Translations under genes and position numbers: made by a program
Assembly: GCF_014170335.1 (NCBI RefSeq)
Contig: NZ_LZZS01000004.1
Coordinates: 496,001-560,000, forward strand
Source of the DNA: Achromobacter sp. UMC46
GTDB lineage: Bacteria; Pseudomonadota; Gammaproteobacteria; Burkholderiales; Burkholderiaceae_B
Direction of reading: 5' to 3'
Length of the DNA: 64,000 nucleotides
The notes under the pieces: model-generated
Seen by the model: the letters and a program-made list of their open reading frames with translations, nothing else
The model's database searches: none
What the model was told of the DNA's origin: nothing
Part shown: positions 1 to 8,372 of the stretch, piece by piece
How positions within the stretch are numbered: the first letter of the stretch is position 1
How the letters are laid out: each line of letters opens with the position of its first letter

Positions 1-147
1 GCCGCGCCCGTGCCGCAGGGCAGCCCGTCGGCGGCCGCGCCGGCGTATGACCGCGCCAGCGCCGTTCAGGTGCTGGGCGCGGGGCCGCTGGACACCAGCG
101 AAGCCGCGTCGCTGAGCGCCGACGAACGACGCAAGCTGACGATGTGA
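1..147 (+). CDS. C-terminal end of an unidentified protein (partial)
   Basis: An open frame enters from the left edge and stops at a TGA ending at 147; nearly every codon ends in G or C, as in the coding genes nearby. The last 48 residues are Ala/Ser/Pro-rich and end ADERRKLTM. I do not recognise a domain. Because the next gene is a TpsB transporter, the missing upstream part could encode its secreted TpsA partner or an accessory protein, but that is inference from position only. It is followed directly by a hairpin and a terminator. Confidence 0.6.
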   Translation, partial: AAPVPQGSPSAAAPAYDRASAVQVLGAGPLDTSEAASLSADERRKLTM

Positions 148-151
148 ACAT

Positions 152-221
152 GACCGCCGGCAAGCCGCCGGCGGTCATCGGTTTGTCATGAAGCGGCCAG
201 CATCCCCTGGCCGCTTTTTTT
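152..221 (+). terminator. Tandem hairpins with rho-independent terminator
   Basis: Five bases after the upstream stop codon lies a perfect 10-bp stem (152-161 with 167-176, 5-nt loop). A second perfect 10-bp stem (191-200 with 207-216, 6-nt loop) runs straight into a seven-T tract, the classic intrinsic terminator form. It separates the partial upstream gene from the transporter gene at 478, so that gene probably has its own promoter in 222-477. Confidence 0.8.
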
Positions 222-477
222 CGCCTTGCACGCTAGCGCCGTCATCTCGCACGGCCAGAATCGCCGCCGGGCAGTCCGCGCCTTGCGGCCGCCGATTCTT
301 TTTCATGAAGTTTTTCTTACAACGCGCGGTCTTCGCCTTCCCAGTACGTCTAGTAACAAGCAGAAGCTGTGGACGCGAGGTAGCGGGCCAAAACCGTAAC
401 GGGATTGTCGCGAAGCGCATGGCACGGCAGCGGCCGGCACCAGGCCGGATTTCACACAAGGAACTGAGTGCATCGCT
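222..477 (+). promoter_or_regulatory. 5' region of the secretion cluster
   Basis: This is the non-coding stretch between the terminator and the TpsB start. It must carry the promoter for the 478-9431 cluster if the terminator works. I could not pick convincing -35/-10 boxes and saw no good Pho box. An AAGGAA at about 459-464 lies upstream of the ATG at 478 and is the likely ribosome binding site. Confidence 0.4.
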
Positions 478-2142
478 ATGCATGATTTCGAAAGTAGGGG
501 CTGCGCGTTGCGCGCCATATTGCGCCGCGCGCCGCAAGCATTCGTTCTGACCGCCGGCGTCCTGGGCGGCTCCGCGGCCTGGGCGCAGCAGGCGCCGGCT
601 CCCGAGGCCGCTTCCGAAGCCGCACCCGCCGCCGCAGCCGCATCCGACGGCCGCCGCGTCAACATCAACGAGTACATCGTGCGCGGCAACACCGTGCTGG
701 AAGCCCGCGACATCGAACGCGCCGTCTACCCCTACCTGGGGCCGGACCGCACGCTGGCCGACATCGAGTCCGCGCGCGAAGCCTTGCAAACCATCTATCA
801 GGAACGCGGCTACCAGTCGGTCTACGTCGATCTGCCCGAACAACAGGTCGCCGACGGCATCGTGTTCCTGCAAGTGTCCGAGACCAAGGTGGGACGGGTG
901 CGGGTGGTGGGTGCGCAGCATTACTCGCCGCTTGCGATCCGCGACGAGGTGCCGGCGCTGCAGGAAGGCCAGGTGCCCAACTTCAACCGCGCGCAGGCCG
1001 AACTGACCAGCCTGAACAAGGGCGCCAGCCGCCAGGTCGTGCCGCTGGTGAAGGAAGGGCGCATGCCGGGCACGATGGACGTGGACCTGAAGGTCGAGGA
1101 CAAGAGCCCCTGGCATGCCAGCATGGGCCTGAACAACGACTACAGCGCCGACACCTCGCGCCTGCGCAGCACGGCGTCCCTGGGCTACGACAACCTGTGG
1201 CAACTGGGCCATTCCGTCAGCCTGACCTTCTTCACCGCGCCGCAGGAAACCGACAATGCCAAGGTCTGGTCGGGGTCGTATTCCATGCCGCTGTCCAGCC
1301 GCTGGGGCTTGCAGTTCTCGGGTTACAAGAGCGACAGCAACGTGGCGACCATCGGCGGCACCAATGTGCTGGGCAAGGGTTATTCCTTCGGCTTGTCCGC
1401 CATCTACACGATGGAGCCGCAGGGCGATTGGAGCAATTCGCTGTCCGTCGGCCTGGATTACAAGAAGTTCGACGAGTCCACGCGTTTCGGCGCCAACGAA
1501 GACCAGATCCCGATCAAGTACCTGCCGTTCACGCTGGGCTACAACGGCTATCGCTATTCCGAGTCGTCGCAGAGCAGCGTGGGGCTGTCCATCGTGGGCG
1601 CCAGCGGTTCGTTCTTCAACCAGGGCAGCGACTGGAAGGAATTCGACGACAAACGCTATCAAGCCAGCCCCAGCTTCGCCTTGCTGCGTGGCGACGGCAC
1701 GCATACGCAGAACCTGTTCGGCGATTGGCAGCTGGGCCTGCGCGGCTCGTTCCAGCTGGCCTCGGGCGCCCTGGTGTCCAACGAACAGTTCTCGGCCGGC
1801 GGCGCGACCAGCGTGCGCGGCTACCTGGCCGCCGAACGCACGGGCGACGACGGCGTCCTGGGTTCGGTGGAATGGCGCACGCCGTCGCTGGCCCGCTGGC
1901 TGGGCGCGAATGTCAACGAATGGCGCTTCTACGCATTTGCCGACGCCGCCACCTTGCGCCTGCGCGACCCGCTGCCCGAACAGGATTCCAGCTTCTCGCT
2001 GGCCAGCGTCGGCCTGGGCACGCGCCTGCAAGTGCTGGATTGGCTGTCCGGCTCGCTGGACTGGGGCTATCCGCTCAAGGACGGCCCGAACACACGCAAA
2101 CACGATCCCCGCCTGAACTTCAGCGTACGCGCCAGCTTCTGA
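478..2142 (+). CDS. TpsB-family outer-membrane transporter (ShlB/FhaC/HecB type)
   Basis: The 554-residue protein has the layout of the pore partner of two-partner secretion, which moves a large TpsA exoprotein across the outer membrane. A basic N-terminus and hydrophobic segment end at AWAQQ (about residue 38), a likely signal-peptide cleavage site. POTRA-like sequence starts around residue 62 (INEYIVRGNTVLE) and continues to about 140 or beyond. The rest is beta-barrel-like with alternating aromatic strands, contains the conserved-looking AGGATSVRGY motif near residue 440, and ends in phenylalanine (RASF) as barrel proteins do. Length is normal for the family. It is followed after 39 bp by an ExbB-fusion gene, which is unusual company for a TpsB. 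The cargo is not in the window unless it is the truncated gene at the left edge. Confidence 0.9.
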   Translation: MHDFESRGCALRAILRRAPQAFVLTAGVLGGSAAWAQQAPAPEAASEAAPAAAAASDGRRVNINEYIVRGNTVLEARDIERAVYPYLGPDRTLADIESAREALQTIYQERGYQSVYVDLPEQQVADGIVFLQVSETKVGRVRVVGAQHYSPLAIRDEVPALQEGQVPNFNRAQAELTSLNKGASRQVVPLVKEGRMPGTMDVDLKVEDKSPWHASMGLNNDYSADTSRLRSTASLGYDNLWQLGHSVSLTFFTAPQETDNAKVWSGSYSMPLSSRWGLQFSGYKSDSNVATIGGTNVLGKGYSFGLSAIYTMEPQGDWSNSLSVGLDYKKFDESTRFGANEDQIPIKYLPFTLGYNGYRYSESSQSSVGLSIVGASGSFFNQGSDWKEFDDKRYQASPSFALLRGDGTHTQNLFGDWQLGLRGSFQLASGALVSNEQFSAGGATSVRGYLAAERTGDDGVLGSVEWRTPSLARWLGANVNEWRFYAFADAATLRLRDPLPEQDSSFSLASVGLGTRLQVLDWLSGSLDWGYPLKDGPNTRKHDPRLNFSVRASF

Positions 2143-2181
2143 GCGCACGCGTTTTACCTCATTCATCCCGGAGTCCCGACC

Positions 2182-4104
2182 ATGCAACGCCTATTGATAC
2201 TCCTGCTGACCGTGCTGGCCGGCCTATTGCCGGCCGCCGCCAACGCCTGGTGGCAGCCCGACTGGCAGTACCGCAAACAGATCACTGTCGACAGCACCGC
2301 GCAGGGCATGCCGCTGGGCGGCCCGGCCGGCCGCACGCCGTTGCTGGTGCGCCTGCACACCGGCAACTTCACGTTCGACGGCATCAACGAGAAGGGCGCC
2401 GACATCCGCTTCGTGGGCGCCGACGACCAGACCGTGCTGAACCACCAGGTGGAAGCCTTCGATCCCTTGCTGGGCATGGCGTTGGTGTGGGTGGACGTGC
2501 CTGAAGTGGCCGACGGCCAGCGCCAGGACATCTGGATGTACTACGGCAACCAGAAAGCGCCCGTCTCGGCCAATGGCCAATTGACGTTCGACCCGAACTA
2601 CACGCTGGTCTACCACTTCGACGGCGCCGCCGGCGCGCCCCCGCGCGACACCACCGCCTACAGCAACCACGGCCAGACCCCGACGGGCGCCACGGTGGAC
2701 GGCGTCATCGGTCGCGCCGCGCAGTTCACGGGTGCGGCGCCGCTGATGCTGCCCGCCAGCCCGTCGCTGGCCATCCCCGCCGCTGGCGCCTTCACGTTCA
2801 GCGCCTGGGTCCGCGCCGACCAGCCGGCCGGCGAACAACTGGTCTACGCCCGCCGCGATGCCGGCAACGCTTTGCTGATCGGTATCAACCAGGGCGTGCC
2901 GTTCGTGGAAGTGAACGGCCAGCGCAGCCAGCCCGGCCAGCCGCTGACGCCCGCTGCCTGGCAGCACCTGGCCGTGACGGCCGATGGCAGCCAGGTCCAT
3001 TTGTACGTGAACGGCCGCGCCACCGCGTCGCTGGCCGCCAGCCTGCCGCCGCTTGGCACCACGGCCGCCCTGGGTGGCGACGTGCCGGCGCCGGCCGCGC
3101 CCGTGGCGCCCGCCGCCATGCCCGCTGCGGACGGCACGGTGCCTGCCGACGCCGCGCCGGCTCCCGCGCCGCATCCGGTCTATGCGCCGTTCGTGGGCGC
3201 CATCGACGAAGTGCGCCTGTCCAAGGTGGCGCGTCCCGCCTCCTTGATTTACGCCGATGCCAGTTCGCAAGGCGCCGAGTCGCGCCTGGTCGCCTACGGC
3301 GCGGATGAAGAGCAGTCGGGCTTCGGCTTCGGCGGCATGGGCTTCCTGCTCAAGGCGGTGCCGATCGACGCCTGGGTCATCATCGGCGTGCTGGTGCTGA
3401 TGATGGTGCAGTCCTGGATCATCATGATCAAGAAGAGCCGCCACGTGGCCCGCCTGGCGCGCGCCAACGAGGCCTTCCGGGAATCGTTCGCCAATGTCGG
3501 CAAGCGCCTGGAGATGCTGGCGGACGACGTCGGCCTGGCCCAGCGCCTGGAACATGCCTCGCTGTGGCGCCTGTACCGCGTGGCCATCAACGAAATCCGC
3601 ACGCGCCGCTCGCAGGGCGCCGACACGACGTCGATCTCGGCCGCCACGATCGAAGCCATCCGCGCGTCGATGGACGCCGTGCGCACCAAGGAAAACCAGG
3701 TGCTTGGCTCGAAGTTGGGCTCGCTGTCCAACGCCATCGCCGGCGGTCCCTACATCGGCCTTCTGGGCACGGTGCTGGGCATCATGGTGGTGTTCCTGGG
3801 CACGGCCATGGCCGGCGACGTGAATATCAACGCCATCGCCCCGGGCATGGCCGCGGCCTTGCTGGCCACCGCGATGGGCCTGTTCGTCGCCATTCCCGCG
3901 CTGTTTGGCTACAACCGCCTGGTGTCGCGCAACAAGGAAGTCAGCGCCGACATGCGCGTGTTCGTCGACGAATTCGTCACGCGCCTGGCCGAAGTGCACG
4001 GCGAAACGCAGGCGCAGGAAGTCGCCCATCACCCCGCAACGCGTGCGCCGGCGGGTAGCCGACCGGCCGCGCGCGATGCGCAACCCGCGCCCGCCGAGGC
4101 ATAA
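2182..4104 (+). CDS. DUF2341-LamG-ExbB/MotA/TolQ fusion protein
   Basis: This 640-residue protein joins a periplasmic sensor or binding part to a proton-channel subunit. A signal peptide (1-22, ending ANAWW) is followed by a DUF2341 domain (about 25-135), a LamG/concanavalin-like jelly-roll region (about 140-385, with a Pro/Ala-rich insert near 300-325), a first membrane helix at about 391-412, a cytoplasmic helical stretch, and two C-terminal membrane helices near 522-545 and 552-578. The last two contain the MotA/TolQ/ExbB signature (GPYIGLLGTVLGIM and PGMAAALLATAMGLF). Ordinary ExbB is about 240 residues with no large periplasmic domain. The ExbD gene follows after 9 bp, so this should be the motor subunit. 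What the LamG part binds (carbohydrate or secreted protein) is unknown. Confidence 0.88.
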   Translation: MQRLLILLLTVLAGLLPAAANAWWQPDWQYRKQITVDSTAQGMPLGGPAGRTPLLVRLHTGNFTFDGINEKGADIRFVGADDQTVLNHQVEAFDPLLGMALVWVDVPEVADGQRQDIWMYYGNQKAPVSANGQLTFDPNYTLVYHFDGAAGAPPRDTTAYSNHGQTPTGATVDGVIGRAAQFTGAAPLMLPASPSLAIPAAGAFTFSAWVRADQPAGEQLVYARRDAGNALLIGINQGVPFVEVNGQRSQPGQPLTPAAWQHLAVTADGSQVHLYVNGRATASLAASLPPLGTTAALGGDVPAPAAPVAPAAMPAADGTVPADAAPAPAPHPVYAPFVGAIDEVRLSKVARPASLIYADASSQGAESRLVAYGADEEQSGFGFGGMGFLLKAVPIDAWVIIGVLVLMMVQSWIIMIKKSRHVARLARANEAFRESFANVGKRLEMLADDVGLAQRLEHASLWRLYRVAINEIRTRRSQGADTTSISAATIEAIRASMDAVRTKENQVLGSKLGSLSNAIAGGPYIGLLGTVLGIMVVFLGTAMAGDVNINAIAPGMAAALLATAMGLFVAIPALFGYNRLVSRNKEVSADMRVFVDEFVTRLAEVHGETQAQEVAHHPATRAPAGSRPAARDAQPAPAEA

Positions 4105-4113
4105 GGAGCATCC

Positions 4114-4533
4114 ATGGCTTCCGTATCCGCATCCCAGGACGATGACGACGACGCGCCCGTGGACGGCATCAACATCACGCCGCTGGTCGACGTGCTGATG
4201 GTCGTGCTGGTCATGTTCATCCTGACCGCCACCGCGCAGATCGCCGGCATCAAGGTCAACCTGCCCAAGGCCAGTTCCACCATGGCCTTGTCGCAGCCCA
4301 AGACCAAGGCGATTTCCGTCAACGACGCCGGCCAGGTTTTCCTGGACGCGTACCCGGTCACCTTGCCCGAGCTGGAAGACCGGCTGCGCACGGAGAAGGC
4401 GCTGAACCCCGACTTTCCGGTGATCGTGCGCGGCGACGCCGCCGTGCAGTACCAGAAGGTCGTGGAAGTGCTGGATCTGCTGCGCCGCCTGGAACTTGCC
4501 CAGGTCGGTCTCGTCACCGGCAAGCCGCAATAG
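4114..4533 (+). CDS. ExbD/TolR biopolymer transport protein
   Basis: The 139-residue protein has the ExbD layout: a short acidic cytoplasmic tail, one membrane helix (about 27-45) and a periplasmic domain. The proton-carrying aspartate is present in the signature ITPLVDVLMVVLVMF at residue 26. It would form the stator with the ExbB-like domain encoded just upstream and pass proton-motive force to the TonB-like protein encoded just downstream. The start is supported by an AAGGAG shortly before the ATG. Confidence 0.92.
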   Translation: MASVSASQDDDDDAPVDGINITPLVDVLMVVLVMFILTATAQIAGIKVNLPKASSTMALSQPKTKAISVNDAGQVFLDAYPVTLPELEDRLRTEKALNPDFPVIVRGDAAVQYQKVVEVLDLLRRLELAQVGLVTGKPQ

Positions 4534-4550
4534 GGGCCGGGACCAACGTC

Positions 4551-5264
4551 ATGCCGCAACACGCATCCGATTCCTCGCGCGTCCCGCATCCGGCGCGCCG
4601 CTGGCTGAAGCTGGCGGCCGTGGCGGTGGCCGCGGCGGTCGCGGCCTACGCGCTATGGCGCTGGGCCAACGACATGTCCGGCGTCCGGCGCGATGCGCCC
4701 AAGGTCACGGCCATCATCCCGTTGCCGCCGCCCCCGCCGCCGCCGCCCGAGCCCGAGAAGCCGCCGGAGCAAGAGCAGCCCAAGGAAGAACCCGTGGCCA
4801 CGCCCGAACCCGAGCCGCAGCCCACGCCCGAACCGCCCAAGCCGCAGGACGAGGCGCCCCCGCGCCCGGCCGACGACCTGGCCAACCCGATGCAGATCGA
4901 CGGCGATGCGCAGGCCGGCAGCGACGCGTTCAACATCGGCGCGGGCCAGGGCAAGGGCATGGCGGGCGGCGGCGGTGGCCGTGCCGGCAACGCCACCTAC
5001 AGCCAATACCTGGCCTACGCGCTGCAAAAGATCCTGCGCGAAGACGAGCGCACCCGCAATCTGACTTTCCGCCTGCAAGCCAACATCTGGCTGACGGCAT
5101 CAGGCCAGATCACCCGGGTGGAACTGACTCGCGGCAGCGGCGACGCCGACGTCGACGCGCGCGTGGTCGCCGCCTTGCGCGCCGTGCCGGGTCTGGACGA
5201 ACGCCCGCCCGCCTCGGCCAACATGCCCATCCGCGCGTCGCTGACCGGCCGCCGGCCTTCCTGA
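4551..5264 (+). CDS. TonB-like energy transducer
   Basis: The 237-residue protein has a cytoplasmic N-terminus, one membrane helix (about 18-36), a long Pro/Glu-rich spacer (about 58-110, with PPPPPPPPEPEKPPE) and a C-terminal TonB-type domain (about 155-235) with the common LTASGQITRVEL strand pattern. It would span the periplasm and couple ExbB/ExbD to an outer-membrane partner. No TonB-dependent receptor is encoded in the cluster, so the partner may be the TpsB barrel or the porin of this locus, which is inference. It starts 17 bp after exbD. Confidence 0.85.
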   Translation: MPQHASDSSRVPHPARRWLKLAAVAVAAAVAAYALWRWANDMSGVRRDAPKVTAIIPLPPPPPPPPEPEKPPEQEQPKEEPVATPEPEPQPTPEPPKPQDEAPPRPADDLANPMQIDGDAQAGSDAFNIGAGQGKGMAGGGGGRAGNATYSQYLAYALQKILREDERTRNLTFRLQANIWLTASGQITRVELTRGSGDADVDARVVAALRAVPGLDERPPASANMPIRASLTGRRPS

Positions 5265-5300
5265 AATCCCGAACAGACCTGATCCCGGAGTGACTAGAGA

Positions 5301-6995
5301 ATGAAGTTCGAACTAAACCGGCTGGCGGCATCGCTGGCGCTGGCCGCGGCGGGCGCCGTCGCGCTGCCGGCCCACAGCGCGCCCGCGCCGTCCGAGAACG
5401 CCACCATCAACCTGATCCGCCTGCTGGTGCAGCAAGGCGTGCTCAAGCCCGAACAGGCTGATGCGCTGGTCGCGCAGGCCGAAGCCGAAGCCAAGAGCGC
5501 GCGCCAGGCCACGCCTGACCGCGGCGCTGCCGTGGTGCAGGCAGGCGACGTGCGCGTGCCGTACATCCCGCAGACCGTGCGCGACCAGATCCGCGACGAG
5601 GTCAAGGCCGAAGTCATGGTGCAGGCCAAGGAAGAGAATTGGGCGCAACCCAACACCTTCCCGGACTGGGTGTCGCGCATCACGGTGGAAGGCGACGTGC
5701 GGGTGCGCGACGAATCGCGCTTCTACAACGGCGGCAACAGCAACGAAATCACCGATTTCGCCAAGCTCAACGCCAAGGGGCCGTACGACGTCAACCCCAA
5801 CACCAACGGCGGTTATCCGCCCATGCTGAACACGCGCGAAGACCGCCGCAACCAGCTGCGCATCCGCGCCCGCCTGGGCGTGCGCGCTGAAATTTCGGAA
5901 GACTGGACGGCCGGCATCCGGTTGGCCACCGGCAGCGACGACAGTCCGGTGTCGACGTCCCAGACCTTGGGCGGCGGCATGGGCAAGAAAGAGATCTGGC
6001 TGGACCAGGCCTACCTGACCTACCGCCCCGCCAAGTGGGCCACCGTCACGGGCGGCCGCATCGCCAACCCGTTCGAGTCCACCGACACGCTGTTCTCCAA
6101 CGACCTGAACTTCGACGGTGTCGCCGCGATCTTCAAGCACCCCTTGCAAGGCCGCGACGTCACCTTGTTCGGCACGCTGGGCGCGTTCGCGACGGAATAC
6201 GCGAACAACGGCTGGAGCTCGTCGTCGATGAGCGAAGGCGGCAGCGAGAACAAGTGGCTGCTGGGCGCGCAGGTCGGCGCCGACTGGAAGATCAACAACC
6301 AGAACAGCCTGCGCGGCGCGCTGGCCTACTACCACTTCGACAACATCGCGGGCAAGCGTTCCAGCTCCTGCTCGCCGTGGGCGGGCGACGAGAACTGCGA
6401 CACCGACTGGTCGCGCCCGGCCTTCATGCAGAAGGGCAACACGCTGTTCCTGTTGCGCAACATCGCGCCCAATCCGCTGAACCCGGCCGATACGCCGCAG
6501 CCGCAATACGTGGGCCTGGCGTCCAAGTTCGACCTGCTTGACCTGAACCTGCGCTGGGACACCCGCGTGTTCGACGGACTGGGCCTGCGCGTCAACGGCA
6601 ACTTCATCCGCAACCTGGCCTACAGCAAGAGCAAGATGGCCAGCCGCTCGCAGGGCCATATCGTCAACAACTTCGGCGACAACGGCGACATCGAGAGCGG
6701 CCCCAACGCCTGGATGCTGCAAGCCACGCTGGGCCGGTCGTACGACTTGAAGGACAAGGGCGATTGGCTGGCCTTCGTCGGCTACAAGTACATCCAGCCG
6801 GATGCGCTGCCCGACGCGTTCAACGATTCGTCGTTCCACCAGGGCGGCACCAACGCGCGCGGCTACTACATCGGCGCGGGCTATGCCTTCGAGAAGAACG
6901 TCTACGGCGTCTTCCGCTGGATGAGCACCAAGGAGATCTACGGTCCGCCCTTGGCCATCGACACGATGCAGTTCGAAATCAACGCCAGGTTCTGA
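5301..6995 (+). CDS. Putative outer-membrane porin (Porin_5-like)
   Basis: This 564-residue protein has a signal peptide (1-27, cleavage near AHSA), then a helical segment (INLIRLLVQQGVLKPEQADALVAQ, about 35-60, partly quoted) that resembles the N-terminal region of the putative porin family. A long beta-rich barrel with many aromatic residues follows and ends in phenylalanine (INARF). Two cysteines near residue 355 lie in a loop (SSSCSPW, DENCD) and could form a disulfide. It sits within the TPS/TonB cluster, 36 bp after the TonB-like gene, so it probably works with that system rather than as a general porin. Confidence 0.8.
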   Translation: MKFELNRLAASLALAAAGAVALPAHSAPAPSENATINLIRLLVQQGVLKPEQADALVAQAEAEAKSARQATPDRGAAVVQAGDVRVPYIPQTVRDQIRDEVKAEVMVQAKEENWAQPNTFPDWVSRITVEGDVRVRDESRFYNGGNSNEITDFAKLNAKGPYDVNPNTNGGYPPMLNTREDRRNQLRIRARLGVRAEISEDWTAGIRLATGSDDSPVSTSQTLGGGMGKKEIWLDQAYLTYRPAKWATVTGGRIANPFESTDTLFSNDLNFDGVAAIFKHPLQGRDVTLFGTLGAFATEYANNGWSSSSMSEGGSENKWLLGAQVGADWKINNQNSLRGALAYYHFDNIAGKRSSSCSPWAGDENCDTDWSRPAFMQKGNTLFLLRNIAPNPLNPADTPQPQYVGLASKFDLLDLNLRWDTRVFDGLGLRVNGNFIRNLAYSKSKMASRSQGHIVNNFGDNGDIESGPNAWMLQATLGRSYDLKDKGDWLAFVGYKYIQPDALPDAFNDSSFHQGGTNARGYYIGAGYAFEKNVYGVFRWMSTKEIYGPPLAIDTMQFEINARF

Positions 6996-6999
6996 GGCC

Positions 7000-7698
7000 A
7001 TGGACATGCACACCGTATGGGATGAATCCCGCCACTCGCCCGCGGCGGGGCGCGGCCGGCGGTTCGCCGCCGCCTTGGCCCTGTGCGCGGCCGGGTTGAG
7101 CCTGGCCGGCGGCGCGCGCGCCGAAACCATGGAAGAGCGCCTGCGCGCGCAGTTGCGCAGCACGACCCAGCAGCTGCAGCAACTGCAAAGTGAGCAGGCG
7201 CAGGTCAACGCGGCCAAGGCCGCCGCCGAAGCGCAGCGCGACGCCGCGCAGAAAGAGCTGGAATCGCTGCGGGGTCAATTGGCCAAGAGCCGGGGGCAAG
7301 CCGAGAAGCTGGCTGAACAGCAGGGCGCGATGATGGAAAGCGCCCAGGCGCAGGTCGCCGCCAGCCATGCCCAGTTGGGCAAATTCAAGGGCGCCTACGA
7401 CGAGCTCCTGACCCTGGCGCGGACCAAGGAGGCGGAACGCCAGACGCTGGCTCGCAACCTGGCCCAGCGCGACGAAGAGGTCAAGGTCTGCGTGGCCCGG
7501 AACCGCGACATGTACGAGGCGGGCAAGGAAATCCTCAACGCCTACGAACGCATCAGCACCGGCGACATCCTGGCGCTCAAGCAGCCCTTCGCGGGCAAGG
7601 CGCGCGTCAAGTTCGAAGAGCAGGCGCAGGCGTACGGCGACAAGCTGTACGACGCGCAGGCGCCGCGCAGTCAAGCGGCTGCAACGTCCCACCCGTAA
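7000..7698 (+). CDS. Periplasmic coiled-coil protein of unknown function
   Basis: The 232-residue protein starts 4 bp after the porin stop, so it is translationally linked. A signal peptide ends near residue 41 (GGARAETM). Residues 45-150 are rich in Gln, Glu, Ala and Lys with heptad spacing (QLQQLQSEQAQVNAAK), typical of a long coiled coil. The C-terminal 80 residues are more mixed and contain one cysteine (KVCVARN). I do not recognise a family. A periplasmic adaptor or chaperone role in the secretion locus is possible but not shown. Confidence 0.75.
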   Translation: MDMHTVWDESRHSPAAGRGRRFAAALALCAAGLSLAGGARAETMEERLRAQLRSTTQQLQQLQSEQAQVNAAKAAAEAQRDAAQKELESLRGQLAKSRGQAEKLAEQQGAMMESAQAQVAASHAQLGKFKGAYDELLTLARTKEAERQTLARNLAQRDEEVKVCVARNRDMYEAGKEILNAYERISTGDILALKQPFAGKARVKFEEQAQAYGDKLYDAQAPRSQAAATSHP

Positions 7699-7742
7699 CC
7701 TGTCCCTGATTGCCGTTTCATCTTTATCCAGGAAATACCGAA

Positions 7743-8300
7743 ATGACCGAAACCAGCCTGATCCTCGACGTGAACGCCGAACGCCTGCAGGCGCTGCTGC
7801 AATCCGTGGGCTACCGCGTGACCTTGTCCGAACAGAACGGCATGGTCCAGTTGCTGAGCGCCAGCCAGGGTGTGGGCTTTGCCGCACGCATGGGCAACCC
7901 GGCCCAGCAGGAAGGCCACTATCTGGACTACACGCTGAGCTGCGCGCTGCGCGTGCAGGGCGAATTGCCGGCGGGCCTGGCCGACCGCTGGAACGTGGAA
8001 AAGCGCTTCGCCCGCCTGTCGGTGCAAGGCGTGTTCCTGGTGCTGGAGTTTGACGTGATCGTGGCCGGCGGCGTGGCGGAGACGTATCTGCGCGCCACCA
8101 CCGAGCTGTGGGATCGCCTGTTGCAGGAATTCCTGCTGTTCCTGCGCGCCAATGCGTCGGCTCAGGACGCGCCTGCTGGCGCCCTGGCGACCGCTGCCGT
8201 CGACGCGCCGCAGAACGTCGACACGGAAGCCGTCGACAGCGAAGCCGTCAGTACCGAAACCGTCAATCCCGCAACCGCCGAAACGACGGCCGCCGCGTAA
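7743..8300 (+). CDS. YbjN-domain protein
   Basis: The 185-residue cytoplasmic protein resembles the YbjN/type III secretion chaperone-like fold: an N-terminal LQALLQSVGYRVTL, a central strand pattern and a WNVEKRFARLSV segment matching the W-N motif of the family. The C-terminal 45 residues are low-complexity (Ala, Val, Thr, Glu). I chose the ATG at 7743 because AGGAAA lies 8-13 bases before it; an upstream in-frame start at 7710 lacks a site. YbjN-like proteins are sometimes chaperone-like, which would suit a secretion cluster, but the role is unknown. Confidence 0.7.
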   Translation: MTETSLILDVNAERLQALLQSVGYRVTLSEQNGMVQLLSASQGVGFAARMGNPAQQEGHYLDYTLSCALRVQGELPAGLADRWNVEKRFARLSVQGVFLVLEFDVIVAGGVAETYLRATTELWDRLLQEFLLFLRANASAQDAPAGALATAAVDAPQNVDTEAVDSEAVSTETVNPATAETTAAA

Positions 8301-8313
8301 CGCGGTCTCTGCC

Positions 8314-8348
8314 GGACACCGCCGGCGGCTTGTGTCGCCGGCGTGTCC
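8314..8348 (+). other. Strong intergenic hairpin inside the secretion cluster
   Basis: An arm at 8314-8327 pairs with 8336-8348 over 13 bp with one bulged C and an 8-nt loop. No T tract follows, so it is more likely an mRNA stability or attenuation element than a terminator. It lies between the YbjN-like gene and the parvulin gene. Confidence 0.5.
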
Positions 8349-8372
8349 TGATGCCCCACCGAGGTTCCCATC

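Noticed and set aside
222..477. Pho box upstream of the TpsB gene, expected if control is like that of P. aeruginosa pdtA
   Set aside because: Only a single TTTGTCAT-like match lies near 183, inside the terminator region; no tandem CTGTCAT-type repeats were found.
188..550. 120-codon plus-strand frame starting inside the terminator region
   Set aside because: It begins within the terminator hairpin and runs into the TpsB gene in another frame; composition is Arg/Ala-rich with no motif.
175..2187. 670-codon open frame on the minus strand over the TpsB gene
   Set aside because: It is the mirror of a high-GC coding frame, has low-complexity Arg/Gln/Ala/Val composition and no domain, and the plus-strand TpsB protein is clear.
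2224..4530. 768-codon minus-strand open frame
   Set aside because: It is antisense to the ExbB-fusion and ExbD genes, with His/Arg/Gly-rich sequence typical of shadow frames.
5313..7217. 634-codon minus-strand open frame over the porin gene
   Set aside because: No recognisable motif; the plus-strand porin has a signal peptide and a C-terminal Phe.
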